Assembly: GCA_016788345.1 (NCBI GenBank)
Contig: JAEURO010000003.1
Coordinates: 1 to 38,447, forward strand
Direction: 5' to 3'
DNA: 38,447 nucleotides
Source of the DNA: Chthonomonadaceae bacterium
GTDB taxonomy: Bacteria; Armatimonadota; Fimbriimonadia; Fimbriimonadales; Fimbriimonadaceae
In this document: positions 24,704 through 33,676 of the stretch, one piece after another
How the letters are laid out: each line of letters begins with the position of its first letter
Position numbering within the stretch: position 1 is the first letter of the stretch
The notes under the pieces: model-generated
Told to the model about the DNA's origin: nothing
What the model saw: only the letters and a program-made list of their open reading frames with translations
The model's database searches: none
Position numbers and translations under genes: made by a program

Positions 24704-27700
24704 TTACTTTTTGACCCGCGGGAACTCGGGATACTTCCGAGACTTGGATCCTTTCTTGAGCTCTCCATTGAGATATTCGATCCCTCGATCCAAGACGGGA
24801 TCCTTGCCTTGTGCGATCAAGTCTGGCCGTGCATCGACTGTAATGTCCGGGTCGACGCCCTTGTTCTCAGCGATCCACTCACCCTTGTCTCGATCGTAGA
24901 TTCCGAACGCCGGGGCGGTCACGCCACCTGCATCGACGGCATCATGGAACCCATTGATTCCGACGAGGCCACCCCATGTCCGTGTGCCAATGAGCGGGCC
25001 AAGGCCGTTGCGCTTAAACAGCCACGGGAACATGTCACCGCCTGAGCCAGCAAACTCGTTGATGAGCATGCACTTTGGACCATTGAGGGTTTGGTTCGTC
25101 AGATCCTGATCCATGCCGTACCTTGGCTTGAACACCGTTTGTGGAGTCCGCATCAGGTACTCGATAAAGAACGTCGGAATCCATCCGCCACCGTTATATC
25201 GTTCATCAATGATAAATGCTTCGGCGTCAGAGTTCGAATAGTAGCCCTTAATGAACTCAATTATGCCTTGGACGTTAGTGTTGGGGACGTGCATATAGCC
25301 AATCTTTCCGCCGCTCATTTTTTTGACATAAGACCGGTTCGTTTCGACCCATTCGATGTAGCGGAGGTTTTGTTCATTCGCGATTGGGCGGACGACCACC
25401 TTCCTCGTGCTTGTAGGTGACTGACCGACAGTCAAGGTCACGGACTTGTCCACCTTGTCGACCAAGAGTGAACTTACGCTTGTCTGGTCGGTCACAGGTG
25501 TACCGTTGATCGCGATCAAGTAGTCGCCGTCTTCGACGTTGACCCCGGGTGCACCAAGCGGGCCCGACCTTTCAGCTTCGAAGTTGAGTCCTTTGTAGAC
25601 TTTCTTGAACCGGACTTTTCCGCCAACGGTCTCGTAGTCGGCACCCAACATTCCCACGGGGACGTTTGGAGCTGAATAGCCCGTCTCGCCCGGTTGTGTG
25701 TATGCGTGGCCGGTCCCCAGCTCGCCAATCATGAGGCCGATGAGGTACGTCAGGTCGGCTCGGTTGGAGCAATAGGGCAATAGTGCCGCATACTTGTTAC
25801 CGATGGCTTTCCAGTCGAGCCCCAGCATCTTGGGGTCATAGTAATTGTCCCTTTCGTGCCGCCAAGCTTCCCAGAAGATCTGGTTCCATTCGTCGGTCGG
25901 GTTCCACATTGTGGCGACATCGGTGAGCGTCACTTTGCCTTCGCCTGGCTCGATGCCCGGATGGATGTCTGTGATTCCCACGACTCCGCCTGCAGCATAA
26001 GCCAGCTTCGTCCGCTTTTGGTTGAACGCCAAGTTGGATGGCCCAGCCAAGATCGACTGCGATTTTTTCGAGTCAAAGTCGAACTTGACCAAGCTGCCGT
26101 TCGAAACAGTCATGACGCCGTTTGTCGTCCCCACCAAGAAGCCGTAGTTTCCAGGTCCCCATGGAAGGGCGATCATTCGACGGTCCAAGCCGTCAAAGTC
26201 GATTTTTACGTCCGTGCCCTCGGCTGGCTTGGCGTCCTCTTTCTTGTCTCCAGTGACCGGCTCCTCGTCCGCAGGTGGGAGTAGTGGGTTGGTTTGATCC
26301 TTGCTGAGGACTATCGCATAGACTCGTTGGATCGAGGATTGATAGAGCCCTATTTCGAGCGGGCCAGGATTGGCCGCATATGTCCTACCTGAAACGACAT
26401 AAAGGTACTTCCCATTGAGATCGAACGAAACGGCAGTGTCAGCATAATATCCTTCCGTGATTTTCCGATCGGTTTTTGCCTTGACGTCATAGATGTTGAT
26501 CGCAGTGAACATGTTCTTCTGCGTCATGCTGTGGGCGATCCAGTTACTGTCTGGCGACCAATCAAACGCGGTTCCCTGGGCCGGGTCTGTATAGACCTTG
26601 TCTGTCGCACCCGAAGCGATGTCATGGACATAGAGTGAATTGTCAACAGTCCAGAAGCTGATTTTCTTTCCGTCTGGCGAGAAGCTGAATCCTTGGATGA
26701 TCACACCTGTTGGCGTGTTCAGTTCTTTGGCCACGCCGCCCATCTGCGGCATTTGGTAGATCCGTTTTTCACCGGACTTGTCGCTGATGAAGAAAATGGA
26801 TTGTCCGTCATATGACCATTGTGGGTTCGTTTCGCGCGATTTTGGACTGGCAGTCAAGTTCCGCGTCTCACCATTTTTGGCTGGGACACTGTACAGGTCT
26901 CCTCTAGCCTCGACGACCAAGCGCTTTCCACTAGGTGAAAGGTCGAAGCCGGCGACCGCATCGCCAAATCTTCTAAACCGGGGACGGGCCATGACCATGT
27001 CGCTGGCGACCCGGATTTTGAGATCGACCGACTGCATTGTCGCCAAGTCGAGAGCCCCGAGTTGGCCGTTCCTCTCGAAAACAAGTGTCTTACCGTCTGT
27101 GCTCGGGTTCTTCATGTCCCCGTCCTCATAGTTCGTCACCTGCTTTGAGGAGCGGTTGCCCGTGTCGTAACTCCACAAATTGATGTTTTCGCTCGACTTG
27201 TCTGACAGGTAGTAGACCTTGTCGCCGACCCACATCGGCCAATAGTTTTGTTCTCGTCCAGTGGGAAGTTCCCAATACTTCTTTTGCGCAAAGTCGTAGA
27301 AACAGACGCGGCCCTGCGTTCCGCCACGGTACCTGCGCCAGTTGTAGCCATAGCTATTGTTGCGGTTGTAAGCCATAGTCGTACCGTCAGGCGAAAATGT
27401 ACCGTTCGAATACTCGGCCAAGTCAGTTCTTTCAGGCATACCCGCATTGAGCCCGACTTTCCACAAACGGCCGGTAAAGGCCGAACCAAGCGACGATGAG
27501 TAAGTGACCTTGCCGTCCGGTGACCAGCCCGTCACGTTACATGGTGCGGGGTCAAACGTCAGTCTCTGCGGTGACCCACCCTCTGATGGAATGACATAAA
27601 CGCTCGGTACGGCTGAATCGTACTGGCCACTAAAGGCGATCCACTTTCCGTCTGGGGAGAACCTCGGCCAGGTCTCGGAGCCTGCGCTTGTGGTCAGTCT

Positions 27701-27853
27701 TCTGGCCAGACCCCCTTTGAGGTCTGCAGTCCAGATGTCGCCCCCGTAGACAAATGCGATAGAGTCGCCATGGACTGTCGGGTACCGAAGGAGCTTGATC
27801 TCAGTACCGTTCGATTGAGCCAGGGCGACAGCAAGAATTGATGTCGCAAACAT
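24704..27853 (-). CDS. Tricorn-like S41 serine protease with propeller and PDZ domains
   Basis: A protein of 1049 residues with a signal peptide (MFATSILAVALAQ). Repeats of the type FSPDGK, WSPDGK and YDGQSIFF over about 30-560 form WD40/TolB-like propeller blades as in tricorn protease. After about 650 comes the S41 core: a GTGHAYTQPGE histidine region, a PDZ segment (GVNVEDGDYLIAINGTPV, near 785) and the nucleophile in FAGSGGDMF (Ser937) with GTRTWGG after it. Tricorn-like enzymes degrade peptides, here probably in the periplasm. It is divergent from a second S41 gene of similar design. GAGGTAAGAAT precedes the start. Confidence 0.93.
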   Translation of the reverse strand: MFATSILAVALAQSNGTEIKLLRYPTVHGDSIAFVYGGDIWTADLKGGLARRLTTSAGSETWPRFSPDGKWIAFSGQYDSAVPSVYVIPSEGGSPQRLTFDPAPCNVTGWSPDGKVTYSSSLGSAFTGRLWKVGLNAGMPERTDLAEYSNGTFSPDGTTMAYNRNNSYGYNWRRYRGGTQGRVCFYDFAQKKYWELPTGREQNYWPMWVGDKVYYLSDKSSENINLWSYDTGNRSSKQVTNYEDGDMKNPSTDGKTLVFERNGQLGALDLATMQSVDLKIRVASDMVMARPRFRRFGDAVAGFDLSPSGKRLVVEARGDLYSVPAKNGETRNLTASPKSRETNPQWSYDGQSIFFISDKSGEKRIYQMPQMGGVAKELNTPTGVIIQGFSFSPDGKKISFWTVDNSLYVHDIASGATDKVYTDPAQGTAFDWSPDSNWIAHSMTQKNMFTAINIYDVKAKTDRKITEGYYADTAVSFDLNGKYLYVVSGRTYAANPGPLEIGLYQSSIQRVYAIVLSKDQTNPLLPPADEEPVTGDKKEDAKPAEGTDVKIDFDGLDRRMIALPWGPGNYGFLVGTTNGVMTVSNGSLVKFDFDSKKSQSILAGPSNLAFNQKRTKLAYAAGGVVGITDIHPGIEPGEGKVTLTDVATMWNPTDEWNQIFWEAWRHERDNYYDPKMLGLDWKAIGNKYAALLPYCSNRADLTYLIGLMIGELGTGHAYTQPGETGYSAPNVPVGMLGADYETVGGKVRFKKVYKGLNFEAERSGPLGAPGVNVEDGDYLIAINGTPVTDQTSVSSLLVDKVDKSVTLTVGQSPTSTRKVVVRPIANEQNLRYIEWVETNRSYVKKMSGGKIGYMHVPNTNVQGIIEFIKGYYSNSDAEAFIIDERYNGGGWIPTFFIEYLMRTPQTVFKPRYGMDQDLTNQTLNGPKCMLINEFAGSGGDMFPWLFKRNGLGPLIGTRTWGGLVGINGFHDAVDAGGVTAPAFGIYDRDKGEWIAENKGVDPDITVDARPDLIAQGKDPVLDRGIEYLNGELKKGSKSRKYPEFPRVKK

Positions 27854-27861
27854 ACGCGTTG

Positions 27862-27870
27862 ATTCTTACC
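27862..27870 (-). promoter_or_regulatory. -10-like GGTAAGAAT of the minus-strand protease gene
   Basis: GGTAAGAAT on the minus strand ends 8 nt before ATG 27853. It fits the local motif only with a one-base shift. GAGG at its 5' edge could instead be a distant ribosome-binding site. Confidence 0.3.
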
Positions 27871-27923
27871 TCGCACAGGTGGCCAACGTTCCGTTGCCTC
27901 AGGACATTGGGTCTTTTAAGGGA

Positions 27924-27931
27924 GGTATCTT
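27924..27931 (+). promoter_or_regulatory. -10-like box GGTATCTT of the plus-strand protease gene
   Basis: GGTATCTT ends 8 nt before ATG 27940. The GGGAGG just before it would be too far (14 nt) for efficient ribosome binding at this ATG, so it favours reading the sequence as a promoter element. Confidence 0.4.
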
Positions 27932-27939
27932 GTCGGATC

Positions 27940-30900
27940 ATGGCCGCTCGAGCTCTACTTTGCGGAATTGCTCTATTAGCTTGTATGGCGTCTCACGCCA
28001 ACACGATTGTCAGAACATCCGATCCCTGCCTCTCCCCCGACGGAAAGTCACTTGCGTTCGCGTGGCAGGGGGACATATGGACAGTTCCCAGTACGGGTGG
28101 GACAGCCACTAGATTGACCGTCCATCCGGCTGAAGAGAGCCTTCCCAAGTGGTCCCCAGACGGCAAGAAGATTTACTTTGCCAGTTCTCGCTTCGGTTCA
28201 CTCGACGTGTTTTGTACGGGCGCCGACGGATCGGGCCTCAAGCGACTGACCTTTGAAAGCAGTAGCGAATACCCCTCTTCGGTGTCTCCTGACGGGCAAT
28301 ATGTCTATGGGTACACGAACAATTTTGGTCGCCTCGACGTGTTCCGAGTGCGGTCGACCGGCGGCGAGGTCGTTCGATTGACCGCTGGCGTGATGGAGTA
28401 CGAGTACTACCCCACATTGTCGCCGGACGGTCAGTGGATGGCTTACAACTCAGGCGGCGGGCCGGGAAACTGGCGAAAGCCTGGACACAGCGGCGCAAAT
28501 ACAGCCCGCATTTGGATCACCCAGGCAACTGCGCCAGTCAGACAGAGCCGCTTGGTCATTCCTGGGGACCGGAACGACCTTTTCCCGGTGTTTCTGGACA
28601 ACGACACGTTGGCGTTTGTCTCGAACCGCGGGACTGCCCCCAACGTATGGACCGGCAACACTCAAGGTGGGGGGCTCAAACAACTGACCCAATTCACCTC
28701 GGGTACGGTGCGAGTCCTTAGTGCCAGCAAAGATGGCAAACTCCTGAGCTTTCAAAAAGATTCCAGGATATGGACGCTTGATCGGACCACAGGCTCTGCG
28801 CATCCACTCGAAATTTTGGCTCCTGCAGACGCGCCCAGAGACCCTGTGCAAGAATTGAGCCTCAGCACAGGCGCTTCTGACTTTTCCGTGTCTCCAAACG
28901 GTAAGAGGGCTGTGATCCAGCTTCGCGGCGACCTCTTCCTTATTCCAGAAAAAGGCGGTACGACACGTAGGCTGACGACTTCGCCCCGGCTAGATTCAAG
29001 CCCAGTTTGGTTGGATGACACAAAGATCTTGTACGTTGCGAGTGGTGCCAAGGGCCTCCGTTCACTGAAGACAGTCACCATCGAAGGCAAGATCGTCGAC
29101 TACCAAAATGACGTGAAGGATCTCAACAGCCCTATGCCGTCGCCCGACCACAAGTGGGTCGCCTTCCATCGCGGTGACCGCGAAATCCTGGTCTGTGCGG
29201 CTTCTGGTGGCGAAGCCAAGGTGGTCGCAAAAGGTGACTTTGGCGACGCAGTCTCCGGGGGCCGTACCTACAATTGGTCCCCGGACAGCCAGTGGATCGC
29301 TTACCGTGCCACAAGCCAGCGGGGAGTCAGGATCCAAGTGGCAAAGGTGGATGGCACCGGCGTTATCGAAGTCACAAGGGTCGGCAAATCTAGCTCGACG
29401 CCAGTGTTCAGCGCCGACGGCAAATCTTTGGTGTTTGCCGGAAACGAAGGAGTGAATTACTCCGAAACCCGAGACTCGAGGACGCCAATGTTTGTGATCG
29501 ACCTTGTGCCCCAACCTCTCACCTGGTCCGAAGACGACCTGGACAAGATCGACGCAGCTAAAGAAGAGCCAAGCAAAGATACGTCCGTAAAAATTGTTAT
29601 CAAGGGCATAGAGGGACGGCGCAGGGTCCTTGACACAGGCGACGCCGGGGGGATCTGGCCTGGCGCGGACGGAAAGTCCATGTACGCCAATATCGAGGGC
29701 CAACTGTCCACGGTCGACTTGAAATCTGGGTCAGTCAAGCCCGTCGCTACCGTCACCGGCCCGGTCAATGGGATCGAGTGGGCTGCGAACAAGCAGAAAC
29801 TCTATTTCCTTCAGGCCGGAAAGGTTAATGCCATGTCCGTTGCCGGAGGGGCGGTGTCACCGGTTGGATTTAATGCACAGTTCAGTGTCAACTTAGCCGA
29901 TGAAGAGCTCTGCCTCTTTGACGAGGTCTGGTGGGCAATGAGCAGGATGTACTACAACCCAGCCATGAACAATAAAGATTGGGCGGCCATCCACGACAAG
30001 TTCGCCGAAATTGTCCCTGGAGTCCAGAGTCGTGACGACTTCTACGCGCTGATGGGCGAAATGCTCGAACTCCTGGACAGTAGCCACTTGGGTGCGAACG
30101 GCCCCGGAGGGTATCGGGCCCCCGTCCCTGACGAGACTGGATGGCTCGGCGTCGATTGGGACATGGACGCGCTCGATGCCCGTGGAAGTTTCGTAGTGAG
30201 CAAGGTCTACGACAATTCTCCCGCTGCGCACCCAGACTCTCAACTCAGCGAGGGGGACAGGGTGACAAAAGTCGATGGTGTCGATTTAGGCAAGGGGACG
30301 ACCATGGCTGAGGCGCTCAACCGAAAGGCTGGCAAGCGGGTCAGGTTGACCCTCATCCGACGTGAAAAAACAGTCGAGGTCGCCATTCAACCAGTTAGGC
30401 CATCGACAAAGACTTCCGCATGGTACGATGCTTGGGTTCGGTCGAACAAAGACATCGTGGACAAGCTAAGCGGTGGAAAGCTCGGATACATCCACATACA
30501 AAGCATGGATGTTCCCAGCCTCGACACATTCTTACGAGAAATCTACACCGATCTCGATGGGAAAGACGGTGTTTTGCTAGACGTCCGCTACAATGGTGGC
30601 GGATTCACAAGCCACATCATCCTTAACACGATGCTTAAGAGGCCTTGGCTCATCCGGACCAATCGCGACGACCCTGATCATCGGTTCAGCGAAAACAGCT
30701 ACCGGGGCAACGCGCTCGAAATGCCTGCAGCATGCCTGACGAACCAATACTCGTTCAGTAATGCAGAAATTTTTTCCGAAGGATTTCGGTTCCTCAAGCT
30801 GGGGCCAGTCATCGGCGAGCGGACTGCAGGAGGCGTCATTGGCACTGGCGCATACAGCCTATGGGACGGTGGCTCCATCCGGATGCCAGGTAGCGGCGCC

Positions 30901-31044
30901 TACGCCATGAATGGCGAGAACCTCGAGCAAAATGGGCGCAAGCCAGACGTTGAGGTGCGCTGGACACCGAACGATTCTGTCGACGGTAGGGACCGTCAGC
31001 TTGAAGCTGCTGTCAAAGAACTCATGAAGCATGTCAAAAAGTGA
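27940..31044 (+). CDS. Tricorn-like S41 serine protease, second copy
   Basis: A protein of about 1034 residues. MAARALLCGIALLACMASHA is a signal peptide. Propeller repeats (LSPDGKSLAFAWQGDIW, WSPDGKKIYFAS, VSPDGQYVYG) fill about 30-600; a PDZ-like segment (LSEGDRVTKVDGVDLG, near 770) and the S41 core follow. The core has SHLGANGPGG (histidine), LLDVRYNGGGFTSH, and the nucleophile in SFSNAEIF (Ser940), then IGERTAGG. In the first copy the nucleophile context is GSGGD; here it is FSNAE, so the two are diverged paralogues, perhaps with different substrates. The start is set by the signal peptide and the -10-like box; the frame itself extends to 27838. Confidence 0.93.
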   Translation: MAARALLCGIALLACMASHANTIVRTSDPCLSPDGKSLAFAWQGDIWTVPSTGGTATRLTVHPAEESLPKWSPDGKKIYFASSRFGSLDVFCTGADGSGLKRLTFESSSEYPSSVSPDGQYVYGYTNNFGRLDVFRVRSTGGEVVRLTAGVMEYEYYPTLSPDGQWMAYNSGGGPGNWRKPGHSGANTARIWITQATAPVRQSRLVIPGDRNDLFPVFLDNDTLAFVSNRGTAPNVWTGNTQGGGLKQLTQFTSGTVRVLSASKDGKLLSFQKDSRIWTLDRTTGSAHPLEILAPADAPRDPVQELSLSTGASDFSVSPNGKRAVIQLRGDLFLIPEKGGTTRRLTTSPRLDSSPVWLDDTKILYVASGAKGLRSLKTVTIEGKIVDYQNDVKDLNSPMPSPDHKWVAFHRGDREILVCAASGGEAKVVAKGDFGDAVSGGRTYNWSPDSQWIAYRATSQRGVRIQVAKVDGTGVIEVTRVGKSSSTPVFSADGKSLVFAGNEGVNYSETRDSRTPMFVIDLVPQPLTWSEDDLDKIDAAKEEPSKDTSVKIVIKGIEGRRRVLDTGDAGGIWPGADGKSMYANIEGQLSTVDLKSGSVKPVATVTGPVNGIEWAANKQKLYFLQAGKVNAMSVAGGAVSPVGFNAQFSVNLADEELCLFDEVWWAMSRMYYNPAMNNKDWAAIHDKFAEIVPGVQSRDDFYALMGEMLELLDSSHLGANGPGGYRAPVPDETGWLGVDWDMDALDARGSFVVSKVYDNSPAAHPDSQLSEGDRVTKVDGVDLGKGTTMAEALNRKAGKRVRLTLIRREKTVEVAIQPVRPSTKTSAWYDAWVRSNKDIVDKLSGGKLGYIHIQSMDVPSLDTFLREIYTDLDGKDGVLLDVRYNGGGFTSHIILNTMLKRPWLIRTNRDDPDHRFSENSYRGNALEMPAACLTNQYSFSNAEIFSEGFRFLKLGPVIGERTAGGVIGTGAYSLWDGGSIRMPGSGAYAMNGENLEQNGRKPDVEVRWTPNDSVDGRDRQLEAAVKELMKHVKK

Positions 31045-31097
31045 GAATAGAGAACCACGCAAAGACAGCCTCTTGTGCCCGCAATTTTGCCAAATCT

Positions 31098-31103
31098 TAT
31101 AAT
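31098..31103 (+). promoter_or_regulatory. TATAAT promoter candidate for the HAF/lectin gene
   Basis: A perfect TATAAT lies 77 nt before ATG 31181, with TTGTGC about 19 nt upstream as a poor -35. A second candidate, CATAAT (31120-31125), follows. The gap is AT-richer than its surroundings, so this gene seems to have a conventional leader, ending in the ribosome-binding site GGAGAAAGG (31168-31176). Confidence 0.5.
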
Positions 31104-31180
31104 CCCGTATGTTTATTAGCATAATCTGAGGATTCCTATTCAGGGACTAGCCATAATGCGGATTTACGGAGAAAGGTTTT

Positions 31181-33571
31181 ATGAAAACTCGATTTGCAAT
31201 TACGCTGTCGGCCTTCTGGTGTCTTACTGGATCCGCAACAGCACAAACGCTTTTCTATAACATTGGAAATCTGGGACAGGGGGTCGGCTCTGACGCCCTT
31301 GGCTTGAGCAGGGATGGAGGCACAGTAGTTGGGATGTCGTCGTTTGGCGCCTTTGGCCGCGCTATCAAATGGACTGTGTCTGGTGGGATGACCAACCTTG
31401 GCGTCCTTTCTCTTGGATTCTCGTCGACTGCGTATGGGGCCAGTTCAAATGGAGCCGTCATTGCCGGGTTTGGCGACCCGCACGCCTTTCGATGGACGCA
31501 GGGCACGGGAATGACGACCCTTGGAAGCCTGGATGGCGGCGCAAATTCCGTGGCACGAGCCATCAGCAGCGATGGAAACGTGATTGTAGGCCAGTCCAGC
31601 ACTCAATCCGGCCCAGTTGCCGCTTTTCGTTGGACACAAGGAACTGGGATGGTCAACCTCGGCTATCTCCCAAATGGATCGGCGGTCGCCAGCGCCGGAG
31701 GGGTCAACCAAGATGGGAGCGTTGTCGTCGGCTACAGCTTAAAGGACGACGGCCAGCATGCCTTTCGATGGACTCAAGCGGGAGGCATGGCCGACCTCGG
31801 TGTTGGTTATGCCAACGCCGTAAGCGACAACGGATCAGTGGTTGTTGGCGGAGCCGGCAACGGCAACGCTTTCAGGTGGACGCAAGCCACGGGCATGCAG
31901 AACATCGGCGGCAACTTGGCCCGTGCGGTCAGCTCGGATGGTTCAATTGTTGGAGGCTCAGCGAACAACCGGGCGTTCCTCTGGAGTTCGGCTACCGGAT
32001 TGGTCGACTTAAACGAGTTCTTGCCCACTCAGGGTGTCGATCTGACCGGCTGGGTCCTGACAAGCACGTCCGGAATTAGCAGCAATGGCCAAAGTGTCTG
32101 CGGTCAAGGCACCTTCAACGGTTCGCCTCGTGGCTGGTACGTCTCTGGCCTCAAGCTATCGACAAGCGACTGGGTGCAGTGGGGCGGGAACGGACACTGG
32201 TACCGGGCGATTTACATACCGGCTGGTTGCAGTTGGGTCGAGGCCGACATCATCGCTCGCCAACAGGGCGGGCACTTGGCCACCATGACGACTGCCGCAG
32301 AAAACGATTTTGTTTTTTCGCTCGCCGATGACCCCCGGTACTTCGTGACCGACCCGAACAATGGCAACATCTACGGCCCGTGGATCGGGCTCGTCCAAGC
32401 TGCCAATGGCCAAGAACCTGGCGGCGGATGGGGCTGGGTGACAGGAGAAGCCTTTAGCTATACGCGATGGTTCCCCGGAGAACCGAACAACACTGCTGGA
32501 CAAGAAGACTGGGGCTGCTTCCTGCAGAAAAGCGGAAACTTGGGGCCCTTCTGGAACGACTTGTTCGACGGGTCTCGGCCAAGAAACAACCCACAACTGA
32601 CGAGCCTCATTGTTGAATCGCCATATCCGCCATCGGAATGGACCCAATGGGGTGGCAACGGACACTGGTACAAGGCCGTATCGTGCCCGGCAGGCATACG
32701 ATGGACGGACGCCCAGGCGCAAGCGACAATGGAGGGCGGCTACCTTGCCACAACAACGACGACCGCTGAAAACTCGTTTGTCTATAACCTGCTTTTCAGT
32801 GACCGCTTTCGGATTCCGGACTCGACAAACCAAACCTATATCAGTGGATGGCTGGGCTTGTTCCAACCAGATGGCGCACCCGAACCTAGCGGCGGTTGGC
32901 TCTGGTCGAGCCTAGAACAGGACACGTTTAGAAACTGGGCTAGTGGCGAACCCAACAACTTCCTCGACATAGAGGATTTCGCGAACTATCGTTATCCGAT
33001 TGGATCGTCCAACTCAGGCTGGAACGACTTTCCAAACTCCGGTTACCCAGGCGAGTTCGTGCCTAGCTTTGTCATTGAGCGGGACACTGCGCCACTGACC
33101 GGAAACCCAGCAGTGACCGCGTTACCTTCTACAGTGACGCTCACTCGCGGAAACATTGCGAGCGGTTTGCTGCCAGACCTGTTCGAAATCGACACAGACT
33201 TGCTCCAATTCAAGAAAGGTATAGTCATCAACCAGTCGGAGGCGCCGATCAACTTCACAGTCGGCACCACCTCTCCTTGGAACTCCGCCCGGGCCATGAC
33301 ACTCAACATGAGCCTCCGGGCCAATAGCACTTCCGTTCAAATGACGACCGAAGCCCTCGACTGGGTGTCTCAGAGCTATGTGGTCATTGACCAACGGCTA
33401 ACACCGACGGCAGAGACTCTGGTGGCCGTGAACTTGACTTTCCCAGAGCGATTCATCAAGTTCGAAACTCGAGAAATCCGGACACGGGTCAGCTTCAAGC
33501 CCATTGGCCCTGTCAGTCAGCAAGATTGGCGGGTTTTCATCAATTGGTTCAAGCATGACGTCACCCCGTGA
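31181..33571 (+). CDS. Secreted HAF-repeat and double C-type-lectin-like protein
   Basis: A protein of 796 residues with a signal peptide (cleavage near AQT, 22). Residues about 25-325 hold six or more HAF-type repeats, each with the core A-F-R-W-T-Q-x-x-G-M-x-x-L-G and an AVSSDGSVVVG-like strand. Two tandem C-type-lectin-like domains follow (331-478 and 487-633), each opening with TQWGGNGHWY-like residues and holding EPNN and WND, the calcium/sugar-binding style. The C-terminal domain (about 650-796) is strand-rich, begins LTRGNIASGLLPDLFEID and has no name known to me. CTLD1 keeps Cys350 and Cys446, CTLD2 only Cys502. It may bind surface or environmental glycans. It is a single gene with its own terminator. 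Confidence 0.85.
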   Translation: MKTRFAITLSAFWCLTGSATAQTLFYNIGNLGQGVGSDALGLSRDGGTVVGMSSFGAFGRAIKWTVSGGMTNLGVLSLGFSSTAYGASSNGAVIAGFGDPHAFRWTQGTGMTTLGSLDGGANSVARAISSDGNVIVGQSSTQSGPVAAFRWTQGTGMVNLGYLPNGSAVASAGGVNQDGSVVVGYSLKDDGQHAFRWTQAGGMADLGVGYANAVSDNGSVVVGGAGNGNAFRWTQATGMQNIGGNLARAVSSDGSIVGGSANNRAFLWSSATGLVDLNEFLPTQGVDLTGWVLTSTSGISSNGQSVCGQGTFNGSPRGWYVSGLKLSTSDWVQWGGNGHWYRAIYIPAGCSWVEADIIARQQGGHLATMTTAAENDFVFSLADDPRYFVTDPNNGNIYGPWIGLVQAANGQEPGGGWGWVTGEAFSYTRWFPGEPNNTAGQEDWGCFLQKSGNLGPFWNDLFDGSRPRNNPQLTSLIVESPYPPSEWTQWGGNGHWYKAVSCPAGIRWTDAQAQATMEGGYLATTTTTAENSFVYNLLFSDRFRIPDSTNQTYISGWLGLFQPDGAPEPSGGWLWSSLEQDTFRNWASGEPNNFLDIEDFANYRYPIGSSNSGWNDFPNSGYPGEFVPSFVIERDTAPLTGNPAVTALPSTVTLTRGNIASGLLPDLFEIDTDLLQFKKGIVINQSEAPINFTVGTTSPWNSARAMTLNMSLRANSTSVQMTTEALDWVSQSYVVIDQRLTPTAETLVAVNLTFPERFIKFETREIRTRVSFKPIGPVSQQDWRVFINWFKHDVTP

Positions 33572-33586
33572 TCTCAACTGACACCC

Positions 33587-33617
33587 CTCCCCCAGTGCAG
33601 ACACTGGGGGAGTTTTT
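33587..33617 (+). terminator. Intrinsic terminator after the HAF/lectin gene
   Basis: CTCCCCCAGTG (33587-33597) pairs perfectly with CACTGGGGGAG (33602-33612) around a 4-base loop, followed by TTTTT. It lies 15 bases after the stop codon and separates this gene from glnA. Confidence 0.93.
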
Positions 33618-33632
33618 GTTATTTCTTCAAGA

Positions 33633-33666
33633 TTTACCATTAATTTTGAAAAATTAATGGTAAAAT
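33633..33666 (+). promoter_or_regulatory. glnA promoter overlapped by a perfect 15-bp inverted repeat
   Basis: TTTACCATTAATTTT (33633-33647) and AAAATTAATGGTAAA (33650-33664) are exact inverted copies separated by GA. The right arm runs into GGTAAAAT (33659-33666), a -10-like box ending 10 nt before ATG 33677; the -35 position falls in the left arm. A bound dimer would cover the whole promoter, so repression is the likely mode. The sequence does not fit the NtcA (GTA-N8-TAC) or GlnR/TnrA patterns. No Shine-Dalgarno sequence lies before the ATG. Confidence 0.7.
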
Positions 33667-33676
33667 ACAACATGTT

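Noticed and set aside
29062-29703. A 213-codon minus-strand frame opposite the second S41 protease
   Set aside because: It lies antisense inside a gene with strong domain evidence and has no start signals; long antisense frames are common at this codon usage.
33633-33664. An NtcA or GlnR/TnrA site upstream of glnA
   Set aside because: The repeat lacks GTA-N8-TAC and the TGTNAN7TNACA pattern; the short GTAAAATAC has the wrong spacing.
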